Positions 34,043-43,319 of a DNA stretch of 64,000 nt are shown here, in pieces. The DNA comes from Hyunsoonleella ulvae (GTDB lineage Bacteria > Bacteroidota > Bacteroidia > Flavobacteriales > Flavobacteriaceae), in NCBI RefSeq assembly GCF_016827605.1, contig NZ_JAEPJQ010000001.1:620001-684000 (forward strand). The letters run 5' to 3'. The position numbers and the translations under genes were made by a program. Positions within the stretch are counted from its first letter, which is position 1. Each line of letters opens with the position of its first letter. The notes beneath the pieces are model-generated. The model was not told where the DNA came from and ran no database searches. It saw only the letters and a list, made by a program, of their open reading frames with translations.

Positions 34043-34867
34043 ATGATTGCAAAAAAAATAAACAAACATAAATTAATACTTAAAAGACGGTTAGAGCAGA
34101 AGAAAACTTTAGATGAAATGTCTAAAATTAAAAATGACACACTTCAACTTTTTATACACGTTTTTGCTAGTGTAAAACAGCAAAAATTTACTGATGATGA
34201 CATAGCAGTATTTAAGAGATGTGAATACTACAGACACTCCCTTTTGAAGGATGATAGAAAAGTGAAATATGATATTTTTGGTTTAAACGAAACTGCATTA
34301 GTTTCAGAAATATGTGCCAAAGCTGCATCTAAACCTAAGTGGTGTCAGCTATTATATGAGATAGCAAAAAAATTAGATAATCCATTTGTTTTTGAAATTG
34401 GCACTAATTTGGGTATCTCTGGAACATATTTATTGGAGGCTTTAAAAAATAAACAAGGATTTTTCACAACTATGGAAGGCTTACCAAAACTTTGTGAAAT
34501 AGCTTCAAATCAATTTAGTACAATTACTACTGAAGACAATTTTCAGGTTATTCAAGGACTGTATGACGATACGTTTCCAAAAGTGATGCAACAAGAGCAT
34601 AAGTACAACCTAATTTTTATTGATGGCAATCATAAAAAGAAACCAACTCTAGAATATTTTTATGCCTTAAAAACGAAAATGCGTACACCTTCAATTTTTG
34701 TTTTTGATGATATTTATTGGAGCTCTGAAATGATAGAGGCTTGGACTATCATAAAAAAAGATAGTGATATTAATTTCTCTATTGATTTATACGAGCAAGG
34801 TATTGCAATAATTGACAAAGATGAAATTATTAAAAACCAGAACTTTAACTTACACCTCTCCTATTAA
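34043..34867 (+). CDS. Class I SAM-dependent O-methyltransferase-like protein
   Basis: 274 aa, starting 3 bp after the TrmH stop. Rossmann motif I FEIGTNLGISGTYL near residue 116, acidic strand-2 TTMEG, and LIFIDGNHKK, the DGxH element of O-methyltransferase-type enzymes. Conserved FVFDDIYW near the end. Substrate unknown. Probably co-transcribed with the TrmH-like gene. Confidence 0.75.
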   Translation: MIAKKINKHKLILKRRLEQKKTLDEMSKIKNDTLQLFIHVFASVKQQKFTDDDIAVFKRCEYYRHSLLKDDRKVKYDIFGLNETALVSEICAKAASKPKWCQLLYEIAKKLDNPFVFEIGTNLGISGTYLLEALKNKQGFFTTMEGLPKLCEIASNQFSTITTEDNFQVIQGLYDDTFPKVMQQEHKYNLIFIDGNHKKKPTLEYFYALKTKMRTPSIFVFDDIYWSSEMIEAWTIIKKDSDINFSIDLYEQGIAIIDKDEIIKNQNFNLHLSY

Positions 34868-34892
34868 GTAAAAATTAAATTGAGCTAAAATT

Positions 34893-35552
34893 GTGAGTAA
34901 AACAACAAAAAAGCCTTGGCCCACCAAAGATGTCATGACTCAAATATATGACAAGCACCTTTGGGGCGGTGACGCACATGACTATTACTCGGGTTTCGGT
35001 TCTCATGATAATACTATTGTAAAACCATATTTAGAAGCTGTCATTAATTTTTTAAAATCTTTCACAGAACCTTTAACTGTATGCGATTTGGGCTGTGGTG
35101 ATTTTAATATTGGTAAGCACCTAGTAGAGTTTACGGAGAAATATATTGCGGTAGATATAGTTGAGCCACTTATTGAAAGAAATAAAACCTTATTTAAATA
35201 TGACAACTTAGAGTTTCAATGTTTAGATATTTCAAAAGATGAACTACCTTCAGGTGATTGTGCTATATTAAGAAATGTGCTTCAACATCTATCTAATAGT
35301 GAAATACAAGACATTGTTAATAAATTAGAAAGTTTTAAATATCTTATTCTTACAGAACACATTCCAAAAGGTAATTTTATACCCAACAAGGATATCATAG
35401 CTGGGCAAGGTATTCGCTTAAAACAAAATAGCGGTGTCAATTTAACAAAAGTTCCGTTTAATTTAAGAACCAAAAAAGAGCAACACCTAGTAAACTATTT
35501 CTTAGACAAGCCAAACAGTAATATTATAACGTATTTATATCAGTTGTCATAA
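34893..35552 (+). CDS. Class I SAM-dependent methyltransferase
   Basis: 219 aa with GTG start. Motif I VCDLGCGDFNIGKHL, motif II YIAVDIVEP, then CAILRNVLQHLSNSEI. N-terminal HLWGGDAHDYYSGFGSHD segment is shared with small-molecule/sugar-modifying methylases. Substrate unknown. Last gene before a bidirectional terminator. Confidence 0.75.
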   Translation: MSKTTKKPWPTKDVMTQIYDKHLWGGDAHDYYSGFGSHDNTIVKPYLEAVINFLKSFTEPLTVCDLGCGDFNIGKHLVEFTEKYIAVDIVEPLIERNKTLFKYDNLEFQCLDISKDELPSGDCAILRNVLQHLSNSEIQDIVNKLESFKYLILTEHIPKGNFIPNKDIIAGQGIRLKQNSGVNLTKVPFNLRTKKEQHLVNYFLDKPNSNIITYLYQLS

Positions 35553-35585
35553 AAAAAGCTACCTCTTTTCAGGTAGCCTTTTTTA
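35551..35585. terminator. Bidirectional terminator
   Basis: GCTACCT (35558-35564) pairs with AGGTAGC (35571-35577), 6-nt loop, A-run before and T-run after, so it serves the convergent methylase and lipoprotein genes. Confidence 0.88.
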
Positions 35586-35622
35586 TAGTATGTACTTAAT
35601 ACGCTTCTAACTCAAATTCAAA

Positions 35623-36552
35623 TTAGTTTTGAACTCTATCATGCGTAGTATTCGCCCATCTAATCTGTGCTCTGCCGCCTCTAACTCGGTATGCACCATA
35701 TCTAATTTTTGATTGCGTTCCTCTTTCAGGATCAGGGATATTCCAATTAAAGGCTTCACCTCCAATTATAGCATTACAATAATGTACTTTTTTAGAAGAA
35801 TCGCTTGGGTCTACTTTAAAACCTACCTCTAACACGAAAGAGGTTATTTCATTTTTATTAACTCTTTTAAGCAGAACTACTTCTCTACCGCTTCCTGAAC
35901 CACCACGTTCTAAGATGCGTTCGGCATAAATATCAAATGCCACTTGCTTATCAGCATTACTACCTGTACCGTAAACAGGATGTGCTCTATATAAACAAAT
36001 AGCAGGATCTGGAGATCCACCACCACCAGTATGTTGTCCTTTAGCTTGTGCTATGTAAGAACCATCTTGACTAAAAGAACCTGCATCACCAACTTCAAGA
36101 ATTCTAAAGTCTCCTGTAAATTTTACAGATGATCCTACATTAGAGTTGGCTATAGGTAACGAGCGCTCCATTCTAGGCTGTAGGGTATTCGCTGCGTCTT
36201 GATTATTAGAGCCGTCTGTTATATTGTAAACTCCCCATGTAACGCCATCAATGATACTTTCACTATAATTAGAGTAACAAGTTCTATCATCAATAGTTCC
36301 TACATTTACAGGGTTTGGTAAATCGTCCGAAGTTCTGGTAGCATTTGCGCCTTCTGGTGTACAAGTGGTAATTTCTCTTGTATCTTCATCACTTGCTACT
36401 AGAGGATCTGGGTCAGGTTCAGGATCAGTATCATCTGGAATAACTATTTCTAGATCATCATTCACAGAATCTCCATCACTGCTGCAAGAAAATAAACTTA
36501 CACAAATAGAGAAAGCTAATATTAACTGTATTTTTAAATTTACTTTTTTCAT
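35623..36552 (-). CDS. Secreted lipoprotein, possible polysaccharide-lyase-like jelly roll
   Basis: About 309 aa from ATG 36552 (an ATG 7 codons earlier is less likely). Lipobox SLFSC, then an Asp/Pro/Glu-rich linker (DDTDPEPDPDP) as in surface lipoproteins. The C-terminal ~230 residues are beta-rich with YIAQAKGQH, FVLEVGFKVD, and KIRYGAYRVRGGRAQIRW, reminiscent of beta-jelly-roll polysaccharide lyases (PL7/PL13 type), but no catalytic set can be assigned with confidence. Confidence 0.6.
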   Translation of the reverse strand: MKKVNLKIQLILAFSICVSLFSCSSDGDSVNDDLEIVIPDDTDPEPDPDPLVASDEDTREITTCTPEGANATRTSDDLPNPVNVGTIDDRTCYSNYSESIIDGVTWGVYNITDGSNNQDAANTLQPRMERSLPIANSNVGSSVKFTGDFRILEVGDAGSFSQDGSYIAQAKGQHTGGGGSPDPAICLYRAHPVYGTGSNADKQVAFDIYAERILERGGSGSGREVVLLKRVNKNEITSFVLEVGFKVDPSDSSKKVHYCNAIIGGEAFNWNIPDPERGTQSKIRYGAYRVRGGRAQIRWANTTHDRVQN

Positions 36553-36666
36553 AAAACAATACTTTTTTTTCAAATATAATAACCTATTTTTTATTATCTG
36601 TCCTGAACAATGCTGTAAACCTTACAATTCGCAGGTTTTTTTATGTCAACTATGACAATTAACCAT

Positions 36667-37791
36667 CTAAAACAATTGTTTTAACACCCACAGATAATCT
36701 TCTCTTTGATTCACAAAATCTTTATCAGTAATATCAATAATTTTCACATTTAAGTCGGTTTGGGTTTTTAAAAACTCCAAATATCCTGAATTAATATGCT
36801 CCAAATAGTCATTTTCAATATTCTGTTCATACTCGCGTCCGCGTTGTTTTATATTCTCTTGTAACCGTTCTGTGTTCTGATAGAGATACACATAGAGTTC
36901 TGGCTTTTTAATGTCTTTATACATTAAATTAAACAGCTTTCTATATAGGGTAAACTCGTCTCCTTTTAGAGTAATTTTAGAAAAAATCAACGATTTAATA
37001 ACGTAATAGTCGCTAACAATAAAATGCTTAAACAAATCTAGTTGTGATAAATCGTCTGAAATTTGCTGATACCGATCTGCCAAAAACGACATTTCTAAAG
37101 GAAATGCGTACCTATTAGCATCTTCATAAAATTTGGGTAAAAAGGGATTATCTGCAAAACGTTCTAATATTAATTTTGCATTAAAATCTTGAGCTATTTT
37201 TGTAGCTAAACTTGTTTTCCCTGCGCCTATATTACCCTCTACAGCTATATAATTATATTTAGAAAAGTTGTACTGTCTGCTTGGATTCTTTAACCAAATA
37301 TTACTGGGCTCCAGCAGAGATTCATCTTCACATTCTTCTAAAAGAACTGATATTTCTTTTCCTAATTTTGGGTGTATTACTTTTGAAGCTATATCATTTA
37401 AAGGTAATAATACAAACCTGCGTTTTTGCATTTCTGGATGTGGCACCTGCAGTGTTTTAGTATTAATAACATCATCCTCTGCTAACACAATATCTAAATC
37501 GATAGTTCTTGCTTCATAACCCTCTTTTTTACTTCGGGTTCTTCCTAAATTAGTTTCAATCTCCAATAATCTATCTAAAACATTTTGGGGTTTAAAATCG
37601 CTTTCTAAAACCAAACAACAGTTTAAAAAATCATCGCCTTCGAAACCAAAAGCTGGCGATTTATAAACTTTAGAAATGAGCTTTATGTTACCTATGTGTT
37701 GGTAAATAGCATCTACAGCTAGCTGCAAGTTTTTAAACTTATTGCCTTTGTTACTTCCAAGAGCAATATAAAATGTTTTGGATGTAGTCAT
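36667..37791 (-). CDS. folK: FolK-deoxynucleoside kinase fusion
   Basis: 374 aa. Residues ~1-160: HPPK (FolK) with ALGSNKGNKFKNL, RTIDLDIVL and VPHPEMQKRRFVL, which pyrophosphorylates 6-hydroxymethyl-dihydropterin in folate synthesis. Residues ~175-374: deoxynucleoside kinase with P-loop VEGNIGAGKTSLA and DRYQQISDDL, salvaging deoxynucleosides. This fusion is usual in Bacteroidota. Monocistronic, divergent from the LuxR-type gene. Confidence 0.93.
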   Translation of the reverse strand: MTTSKTFYIALGSNKGNKFKNLQLAVDAIYQHIGNIKLISKVYKSPAFGFEGDDFLNCCLVLESDFKPQNVLDRLLEIETNLGRTRSKKEGYEARTIDLDIVLAEDDVINTKTLQVPHPEMQKRRFVLLPLNDIASKVIHPKLGKEISVLLEECEDESLLEPSNIWLKNPSRQYNFSKYNYIAVEGNIGAGKTSLATKIAQDFNAKLILERFADNPFLPKFYEDANRYAFPLEMSFLADRYQQISDDLSQLDLFKHFIVSDYYVIKSLIFSKITLKGDEFTLYRKLFNLMYKDIKKPELYVYLYQNTERLQENIKQRGREYEQNIENDYLEHINSGYLEFLKTQTDLNVKIIDITDKDFVNQREDYLWVLKQLF

Positions 37792-37874
37792 GAAGAAGCA
37801 AAATACTAAAATCTAAACAGATTTAAGCTATATTGAGCAATGCAATTTTTAAGGAATTTTATTAGTTTTAGTCT

Positions 37875-38285
37875 ATGAAAAAAACCATTATCGTTTTTTC
37901 AGGATTAATATTGGCAATAGTACTTTTATTTCAAATTAGTACCTACTCTATCTATGCAGGACATCTTAAAATTGAGTTAGTTATAGTCATTATCGCTGTT
38001 CTTTTTTTAATACTTGGAATTTATATTAATAAAAAAAGTCTACATCAATTAAAGCCTGAATTAAAAACAATAGATTATAAAAAAATACAAGAGTTAGAAA
38101 TTACATCAAGGGAATATGAAGTATTGCAGTCGATTTCAGAAGGGTTATCCAACAAAGAAATAGCTGATAAGTTATTCCTATCAGAAAGCACCATAAAAAC
38201 CCATGTGTCTAATCTGCTAGTAAAACTAAATGCAAAACGACGAACACAAGCACTACAAATTGCAAAATCCTACCAGATTATTTAA
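37875..38285 (+). CDS. Membrane-anchored LuxR-type DNA-binding protein
   Basis: 136 aa: two hydrophobic helices (about 5-20 and 34-52), a short linker, then a LuxR/GerE helix-turn-helix (about 72-132) with LTSREYEVLQSISEGLSNK-like pattern and STIKTHVSNLLVKLNAKRRT. No receiver domain. A membrane-bound transcription regulator sensing an unknown signal; followed by a run of small VOC and membrane-protein genes it may control. Confidence 0.85.
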   Translation: MKKTIIVFSGLILAIVLLFQISTYSIYAGHLKIELVIVIIAVLFLILGIYINKKSLHQLKPELKTIDYKKIQELEITSREYEVLQSISEGLSNKEIADKLFLSESTIKTHVSNLLVKLNAKRRTQALQIAKSYQII

Positions 38286-38397
38286 AAATTCATACTTTTA
38301 AACTAAGATACTAATGGTTTGGTACTTTAGTATGACCCTTTTTTCTACTGACATTCCTAGTTTTGTTTTTAAATTAATTCATTAAAAAATAAGTAAT

Positions 38398-38769
38398 ATG
38401 AAATTAGGTGCATTTTCTGTGAGTTTGAGTGTAAAAGACATCCATAAATCCAAAGCATTTTACGAGCATTTGGGTTTTAGTGTTTTTGCTGGAGATATTG
38501 AACGCAATTATCTTATCATGAAAAACGGTAATGCTCTTGTAGGGCTATTTCAAGGTATGTTTGAGCAAAACATTTTAACCTTTAATCCTGGTTGGGACGA
38601 AAATGCTAATACACTTGAAACCTTTGACGATGTTAGAGACATACAAAAACACTTAAAAAACAACAATATAACATTAGAAAGAGAGGCTGACGGCAACACA
38701 TCTGGACCTGCTAGCCTTGTTTTAACTGATCCTGATGGTAATACTATTTTAATTGATCAACATGTTTAA
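38398..38769 (+). CDS. VOC family (glyoxalase/bleomycin-resistance-like) protein
   Basis: 123 aa, one betaalphabetabetabeta pair set. SVSLSVKDIHKSKAFYEHLGF is the family N-terminus and LTDPDGNTILIDQHV the C-terminal metal-ligand strand. Dimeric VOC proteins act as lyases, dioxygenases or drug-binding proteins; no specific role can be set. Starts a same-strand run to 40968. Confidence 0.85.
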   Translation: MKLGAFSVSLSVKDIHKSKAFYEHLGFSVFAGDIERNYLIMKNGNALVGLFQGMFEQNILTFNPGWDENANTLETFDDVRDIQKHLKNNNITLEREADGNTSGPASLVLTDPDGNTILIDQHV

Positions 38770-38787
38770 TAACTAAAATAGAAAAGT

Positions 38788-39246
38788 ATGAAAGCCACAG
38801 TTTTAAAATATGGATTATTGGGATGCATTACAGGATTTTTAATTTTTATAGTCCATCTGGCATTTAGTAAGAATATAGACTTCGGAATCCTTGAAATACT
38901 AGGTTATATTTCAATTTTTATCTCCCTTTCCTTTATTTACTTTGGAATTAAGCATTATAGAGATAAGGTAAATGATGGTAAAATTTCACTGGGAAAAGCA
39001 ATAGTTATTGGCTTACTGATTTCTGTTTTAGTAGGTATTGGCATTGGAATAGCCGACTATATTTATACAAAAATCATAAACCCAAACTTTTTTGATGAAT
39101 ATGCAAAAATGTTAATTGCTCAAGGGCGTGAAGATGAATTGATGGAGATGACAAGTTTTATTGCTGCACTATTTATGGTAGCTCTTGTTACCACTATAGG
39201 GTTTATTATTTCTTTAATTTCAGGTTTAATACTTCAACGTAAATAG
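38788..39246 (+). CDS. DUF4199-type four-helix membrane protein
   Basis: 152 aa with four hydrophobic segments (about 5-25, 35-52, 65-90 and 125-148) and the YFGIKHYRDKVNDGKISLGKA loop typical of DUF4199. Function unknown. 18 bp after the VOC gene and 6 bp before the next gene, so co-transcribed. Confidence 0.75.
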   Translation: MKATVLKYGLLGCITGFLIFIVHLAFSKNIDFGILEILGYISIFISLSFIYFGIKHYRDKVNDGKISLGKAIVIGLLISVLVGIGIGIADYIYTKIINPNFFDEYAKMLIAQGREDELMEMTSFIAALFMVALVTTIGFIISLISGLILQRK

Positions 39247-39252
39247 AAACTT

Positions 39253-39711
39253 ATGCAATACGAAGCTACATCTCCTGAAGATTACATTAGTCAGGTCCCA
39301 AAAGAAAGACGTGCTACTTTAGAGAAGCTTAGACAGCTTATCAATAAAAACCTCCCTAAGGGATTTGAAGAAGGCATCATTTACAAAATGATAGGCTATT
39401 ATGTACCACATTCTGTATATCCCGATGGGTATCATTGCGGCCCTAAAACACCATTACCATTTATGAGTTTTGCATCTCAAAAAAACTCCATTAACCTATA
39501 CCATAGCGGTATTTATGCTAAACAGGAATTGCACGATTGGTTTGTAGACGAATATCCTAAACACTGTAAACGAAAACTAGATATGGGCAAAAGCTGTATT
39601 CGTTTTAAATATTTAGATGATATCCCTTTTGATTTGATTGAAGCACTCGTTAAAAAAATGACTTGTGAGGAATGGATTGAAATTTATGAAAGTGCCATAA
39701 AGAAAAAATAA
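39253..39711 (+). CDS. DUF1801-family protein (YdhG/YjbR-like fold)
   Basis: 152 aa. Family blocks: SPEDYISQVPKERRATLEKL, FEEGIIYKMIGYYVP, and KSCIRFKYLDDIPFDLI. Small cytoplasmic protein with no known activity; some family members have iron- or frataxin-like proposals, which I cannot test here. Confidence 0.8.
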   Translation: MQYEATSPEDYISQVPKERRATLEKLRQLINKNLPKGFEEGIIYKMIGYYVPHSVYPDGYHCGPKTPLPFMSFASQKNSINLYHSGIYAKQELHDWFVDEYPKHCKRKLDMGKSCIRFKYLDDIPFDLIEALVKKMTCEEWIEIYESAIKKK

Positions 39712-39792
39712 TATTTACTTAACAACATAAACTTTAGTTGTATATACGAGTAGGTAGGTCTACTGATAAAAATTATAACAATATACTTTAAA

Positions 39793-40179
39793 ATGAAAAA
39801 AAGAGTTACTGGAATAGGTGGGTTATTTTTTAAAACCAAAGATCCCAAAGCGGCGAAAGAATGGTATAAGAAGCATCTTGGATTTAACACTGATGATTAC
39901 GGTTGTACCTTCTGGTGGAAGGATAATGAAGGAAAAAAGTGCTCTACACAATGGAGTCCGTTTCCTGAAGACACCAAATATTACGCACCTTCTAAGAAGG
40001 ACTTTATGTTTAATTATCGTGTTGAAAACCTAGAGGCATTATTAGACGTATTAAAACAAGAAGGCGTTACAATTGTTGGGGATATGGAAGAGTATGAGTA
40101 TGGTAAATTTGGTTGGATTTTAGATAATGACGGTAATAAAATTGAGCTTTGGGAACCTATAGATAGTGCTTTTTTGTAA
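39793..40179 (+). CDS. VOC family protein, second copy
   Basis: 128 aa. GGLFFKTKDPKAAKEWYKKHLGF and the C-terminal LDNDGNKIELWEP show the VOC fold with a likely metal-ligand glutamate. Not closely similar to the VOC gene at 38398. Confidence 0.85.
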   Translation: MKKRVTGIGGLFFKTKDPKAAKEWYKKHLGFNTDDYGCTFWWKDNEGKKCSTQWSPFPEDTKYYAPSKKDFMFNYRVENLEALLDVLKQEGVTIVGDMEEYEYGKFGWILDNDGNKIELWEPIDSAFL

Positions 40180-40203
40180 TTTAGCATTTATAAGAAACAA
40201 CTC

Positions 40204-40968
40204 TTGTCTTACCTAGAAATTCTTCAATCACACGGTTTAACTCAACTACAATGGGTGGCTATTATTCTGGCTGCATTTATTTTAGGTTTTTCTAAATCTG
40301 GAATTAAAGGCATTGGCATTGTTATTATATTAATTCTGGCCTTTGTATTTGGAGAAAAAGCGTCTACTGGAATTTTATTACCAATGCTCATCTCTGCCGA
40401 TATTGTTGCTGTAAGCTACTATAACAGACACACCCAATGGCGGTTTATAAAAAAGCTTATACCTTCTATGATAATTGGGGTTTTAGTTGGAGTTTGGGTA
40501 GGAGATATTATCTCTGAAACTGTATTCAAGCGTGTTATGGCTATTATTATCATAGCATCCTTGGGAATCATGCTGTTTTTTGAAAAACAAAACACTAACT
40601 CAATTCCTAAAAACAAAGCTTTTTCTAATTCTGCGGGGTTTTTAGCAGGATTTACTACTATGATAGGCAATTTAGCAGGACCTATTTCTAATATCTACTT
40701 TTTGGCTATGCGCTTGCCAAAAAATGAGTTTATAGGCACTGGTGCTTGGTTGTTTTTTATCATTAATGTATTTAAACTGCCGTTTCATTTCTTTGTATGG
40801 AAAACAGTAACAAAAGAAAGCCTTGTTCTTAATTTAACATTAATTCCAGCAATTTTAATAGGCTTTTTTCTTGGTGCTAAATTGGTAAAGAAAATCTCGA
40901 ATGTTAATTACAGAAAATTTATAATTATTGTTACGGCCATTGGAGGTATACTAATGTTGTTCCGATAA
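40204..40968 (+). CDS. TauE/SafE family sulfite/anion exporter
   Basis: 254 aa, about eight membrane helices; FILGFSKSGIKGIG and the repeated GxxxG-rich PMLISADIVAV and GFTTMIGNLAGPISNIY segments fit TauE/SafE. Predicted to move sulfonates or sulfite across the inner membrane. TTG start at 40204 is chosen because it precedes conserved YLEILQSHG; no better ATG exists upstream. Confidence 0.82.
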   Translation: MSYLEILQSHGLTQLQWVAIILAAFILGFSKSGIKGIGIVIILILAFVFGEKASTGILLPMLISADIVAVSYYNRHTQWRFIKKLIPSMIIGVLVGVWVGDIISETVFKRVMAIIIIASLGIMLFFEKQNTNSIPKNKAFSNSAGFLAGFTTMIGNLAGPISNIYFLAMRLPKNEFIGTGAWLFFIINVFKLPFHFFVWKTVTKESLVLNLTLIPAILIGFFLGAKLVKKISNVNYRKFIIIVTAIGGILMLFR

Positions 40969-41059
40969 ATAGTAACGATTTTAAACTTTGAAATACAAAT
41001 ACCTTAGTAATAACCTTATTTTTTATTACATTTAAATACTAATCAAAAAAATAAAAATC

Positions 41060-41536
41060 ATGTCAGACGAAAAAAACTTAAGTGACGATTTAAACGATAT
41101 GCTAGATGATGCCAAAGATGGTGCTAAAAAAGCAGCGGATAAAGCCAGTGAAATGGCAGGCGAAGCCAAGGAAAAAGCGAAAGAATTTGCCAGTGACGCC
41201 AAAGAGACTGCTACTGAATTTGCTGAAGATGCTAAAGAAGTATTAAGTGATGGAAAGAACGTGGCAATAATAGCTCACATTACATTTATTGGATGGATAA
41301 TAGCATTGATTATGAATAGTAGTAATAAAACCGAACTGGGTTCATTTTATATTAGACAAATGCTAGGATTAGTCTTAATATCTTTTGTGGGGAGCTTTAT
41401 TCCTATTTTAAATATTATACTTTGGATTGTCCTGCTAATATTATGGATTATGAGTTTAGTTGGTGCTTTAGGAGGAGATAAAAAACTTACTCCTGTTTTA
41501 GGAGAGCATTTTCAAAATTGGTTCAAAGCACTATAA
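41060..41536 (+). CDS. DUF4870-like membrane protein with Ala/Lys-rich helical N-terminus
   Basis: 158 aa. Residues 1-70 form an 11-mer-like amphipathic helix (KDGAKKAADKASEMAGEAKEK...), resembling LEA or apolipoprotein repeats; residues 72-150 hold three hydrophobic segments of DUF4870 type. Probably a stress-related envelope protein. Followed by a terminator. Confidence 0.7.
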   Translation: MSDEKNLSDDLNDMLDDAKDGAKKAADKASEMAGEAKEKAKEFASDAKETATEFAEDAKEVLSDGKNVAIIAHITFIGWIIALIMNSSNKTELGSFYIRQMLGLVLISFVGSFIPILNIILWIVLLILWIMSLVGALGGDKKLTPVLGEHFQNWFKAL

Positions 41537-41545
41537 ATATAGATT

Positions 41546-41580
41546 AAAGTCCATTGATTAAATTTCTTTGGACTTTTTTT
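41546..41580 (+). terminator. Rho-independent terminator
   Basis: AAAGTCCA (41546-41553) pairs with TGGACTTT (41569-41576), then a T run. Confidence 0.85.
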
Positions 41581-41595
41581 AGTCAATTTATTATT

Positions 41596-41631
41596 GTAAT
41601 ATTGCAATATTACGTTTTATTTATATATTTG
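41596..41631 (+). promoter_or_regulatory. Promoter of the arsenic-type cluster with perfect palindromic operator
   Basis: GTAATATTGCAATATTAC (41596-41613) is a perfect 18-bp palindrome. It covers the -33 region of a promoter whose -7 box is TATATTTG (41624-41631) with ATTG 19 bp upstream. Placement fits repression by the ArsR-family protein encoded 20 bp downstream. Confidence 0.75.
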
Positions 41632-41650
41632 TAATTATAATTAGATATTT

Positions 41651-41974
41651 ATGGGAGCATCAAAACTACATATCTATTCAGAAGAGATCAATGAAATGGC
41701 TACCATAGCCAAGGTGTTTGCTCATCCAGCACGTATTTCTATTCTACAATATATTAGTAAGCAGGACTCTTGTATCTGTAATGATATTGTAGATGAAATA
41801 GGTTTATCTCAACCCACAATTTCACAACATTTAAAGGTAATTAACGAAGCTGGTTTATTAAAGGGAAATTTTGAAGGTAAGAGTATTTGTTACTGTTTAA
41901 ATGTAGAACGGTTTCAAGAGTTCCAGATGCAACTCAACAACTTTTTTAACACAACAGCATCAAATTGCTGTTAA
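41651..41974 (+). CDS. ArsR/SmtB family metalloregulator
   Basis: 107 aa winged helix. SCICNDIVDEIGLSQPTISQHLKVI has the CxC metal-binding pair in the recognition-helix region, as in arsenic-sensing ArsR, and a terminal SNCC adds further cysteines. Binds DNA without metal and releases on As(III) or similar. Likely controls itself and the next two genes through the upstream palindrome. Confidence 0.9.
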   Translation: MGASKLHIYSEEINEMATIAKVFAHPARISILQYISKQDSCICNDIVDEIGLSQPTISQHLKVINEAGLLKGNFEGKSICYCLNVERFQEFQMQLNNFFNTTASNCC

Positions 41975-41999
41975 GGTTTAATGGATAAAAATAATAAAA

Positions 42000-42491
42000 A
42001 TGAAAACACAAGATTTATTTTCAATTTTAGAAGCACATAGAGACAAAACACTACTTTTTGAGTATGCTGAAGGTATGTTTGTTGGTGCTAATTATCATAT
42101 TACTGAAGTAAAGCATGTTACCATAGACTCTGTGGACTGTGGTGCTGGAACTGATAGTTGGAAAGAAACTATAATTCAGCTTTGGGAAAGTCCGCAAGAA
42201 CATGAAAAAACAGAATATATGTCTGTTTTAAAAGCTTTAGGTATTTTAAATAAAGTAGGGCGCATAAAACCTTTTGTGTTAAATGCCGAAGTTAAGTTTG
42301 AATACAGTAACGACACCTTCCATACTGCGCAATTGTTTGTTAACGATTTCGAAATACGCGGCCATAACTTAATTGTTAAATTAGCCGTTAAAAAAACAGA
42401 CTGTAAAGCAAAAGAGGCTTGTGGTATAAGTGTAGATGAAAAAGAAGCAGTTGGCGAATCGTGTTGTGCCCCAAATAGTGGGTGTTGTTAA
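42000..42491 (+). CDS. DUF6428 family protein with Cys-rich tail
   Basis: 163 aa. SILEAHRDKTLLFEYAEGMFVGANYHITEVKHV is the family N-terminus; the tail ends CCAPNSGCC, a probable metal-binding site. Always-near-ArsR context in Flavobacteriaceae is my recollection. Function unknown; likely metal handling. Confidence 0.75.
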   Translation: MKTQDLFSILEAHRDKTLLFEYAEGMFVGANYHITEVKHVTIDSVDCGAGTDSWKETIIQLWESPQEHEKTEYMSVLKALGILNKVGRIKPFVLNAEVKFEYSNDTFHTAQLFVNDFEIRGHNLIVKLAVKKTDCKAKEACGISVDEKEAVGESCCAPNSGCC

Positions 42492-42639
42492 TAACTCCCA
42501 TAATATCTCGCAATCTTATTTAAAAAAACTATAGCTTTTATTTTCCTGTATAAAGGAGTCTAAAAGAATTTTAAGCATAAAAAAGATTCCTAACAAAGTT
42601 TATCATAAGTGATAGTCTAAATTTAGGAATGATAAAAAC

Positions 42640-43260
42640 ATGAAAAACAAATTATTCCAAGATATTTCTAATCTTATTGAAACTTTAGATACAGATTCAA
42701 TTTCTGAAGAAAGAAAAGTAATTTTAAATCAATTATCAGATTACATTAAAAATAGAATTGTTTCAGGAGAAGCTATTCGTTTAAATTTTATCTGTACACA
42801 TAATTCGAGACGAAGTCATCTAACGCAAATTTGGGCACAAACTATGGCTACTTATTTTAATATTAGCAATGTGTTTTGTTATTCTGGAGGTACAGAGGCC
42901 ACTGCAATGTTTCCTAAGGTTGCTGAGACTTTAACAAACCAAGGTTTTAAAATTGGGAAACTTTCAGAGGAAGATAATCCAGTTTATTCCGTTAAATTTT
43001 CAGAGACTGCCCATCCAGTAGTGGCATTTTCAAAAAAGTACGATACTGAATTTAATCCAACTTCTGGTTTTGCTGCGATCATGACGTGTTCTTCTGCAGA
43101 TGAAGGTTGCCCAATGGTGTTTGGCAGCGATGGACGTATTGCACTTACGTATGAAGACCCAAAAAAGTCTGATGGTACACCACAGCAAACAGAAACTTAT
43201 TTAGAGCGTAGTTTACAAATTGCTACTGAGATGAAGTTTGTGTTTTCTAGTTTGAAGTAA
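42640..43260 (+). CDS. Low-molecular-weight phosphatase-like arsenate reductase
   Basis: 206 aa. The P-loop CX5R is present in FICTHNSRRSHL, and MTCSSADEGCPMVFGSDGRIA supplies further cysteines and the general-acid-like aspartate region. The N-terminal 45 residues are an added helical segment. Member of the protein-tyrosine-phosphatase-like ArsC group seen in ars operons. No arsenite transporter gene follows. Confidence 0.82.
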   Translation: MKNKLFQDISNLIETLDTDSISEERKVILNQLSDYIKNRIVSGEAIRLNFICTHNSRRSHLTQIWAQTMATYFNISNVFCYSGGTEATAMFPKVAETLTNQGFKIGKLSEEDNPVYSVKFSETAHPVVAFSKKYDTEFNPTSGFAAIMTCSSADEGCPMVFGSDGRIALTYEDPKKSDGTPQQTETYLERSLQIATEMKFVFSSLK

Positions 43261-43287
43261 AATTAATATCACATAATATTCAATATA

Positions 43288-43318
43288 AAAGAGGCCTAAA
43301 ACTAGACCTCTTTTTTTC
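43288..43318. terminator. Terminator after arsenic-type cluster
   Basis: AAAAGAGGCCT pairs with AGACCTCTTTT with one mismatch, followed by T residues; it can serve both converging genes. Confidence 0.75.
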
Positions 43319-43319
43319 A

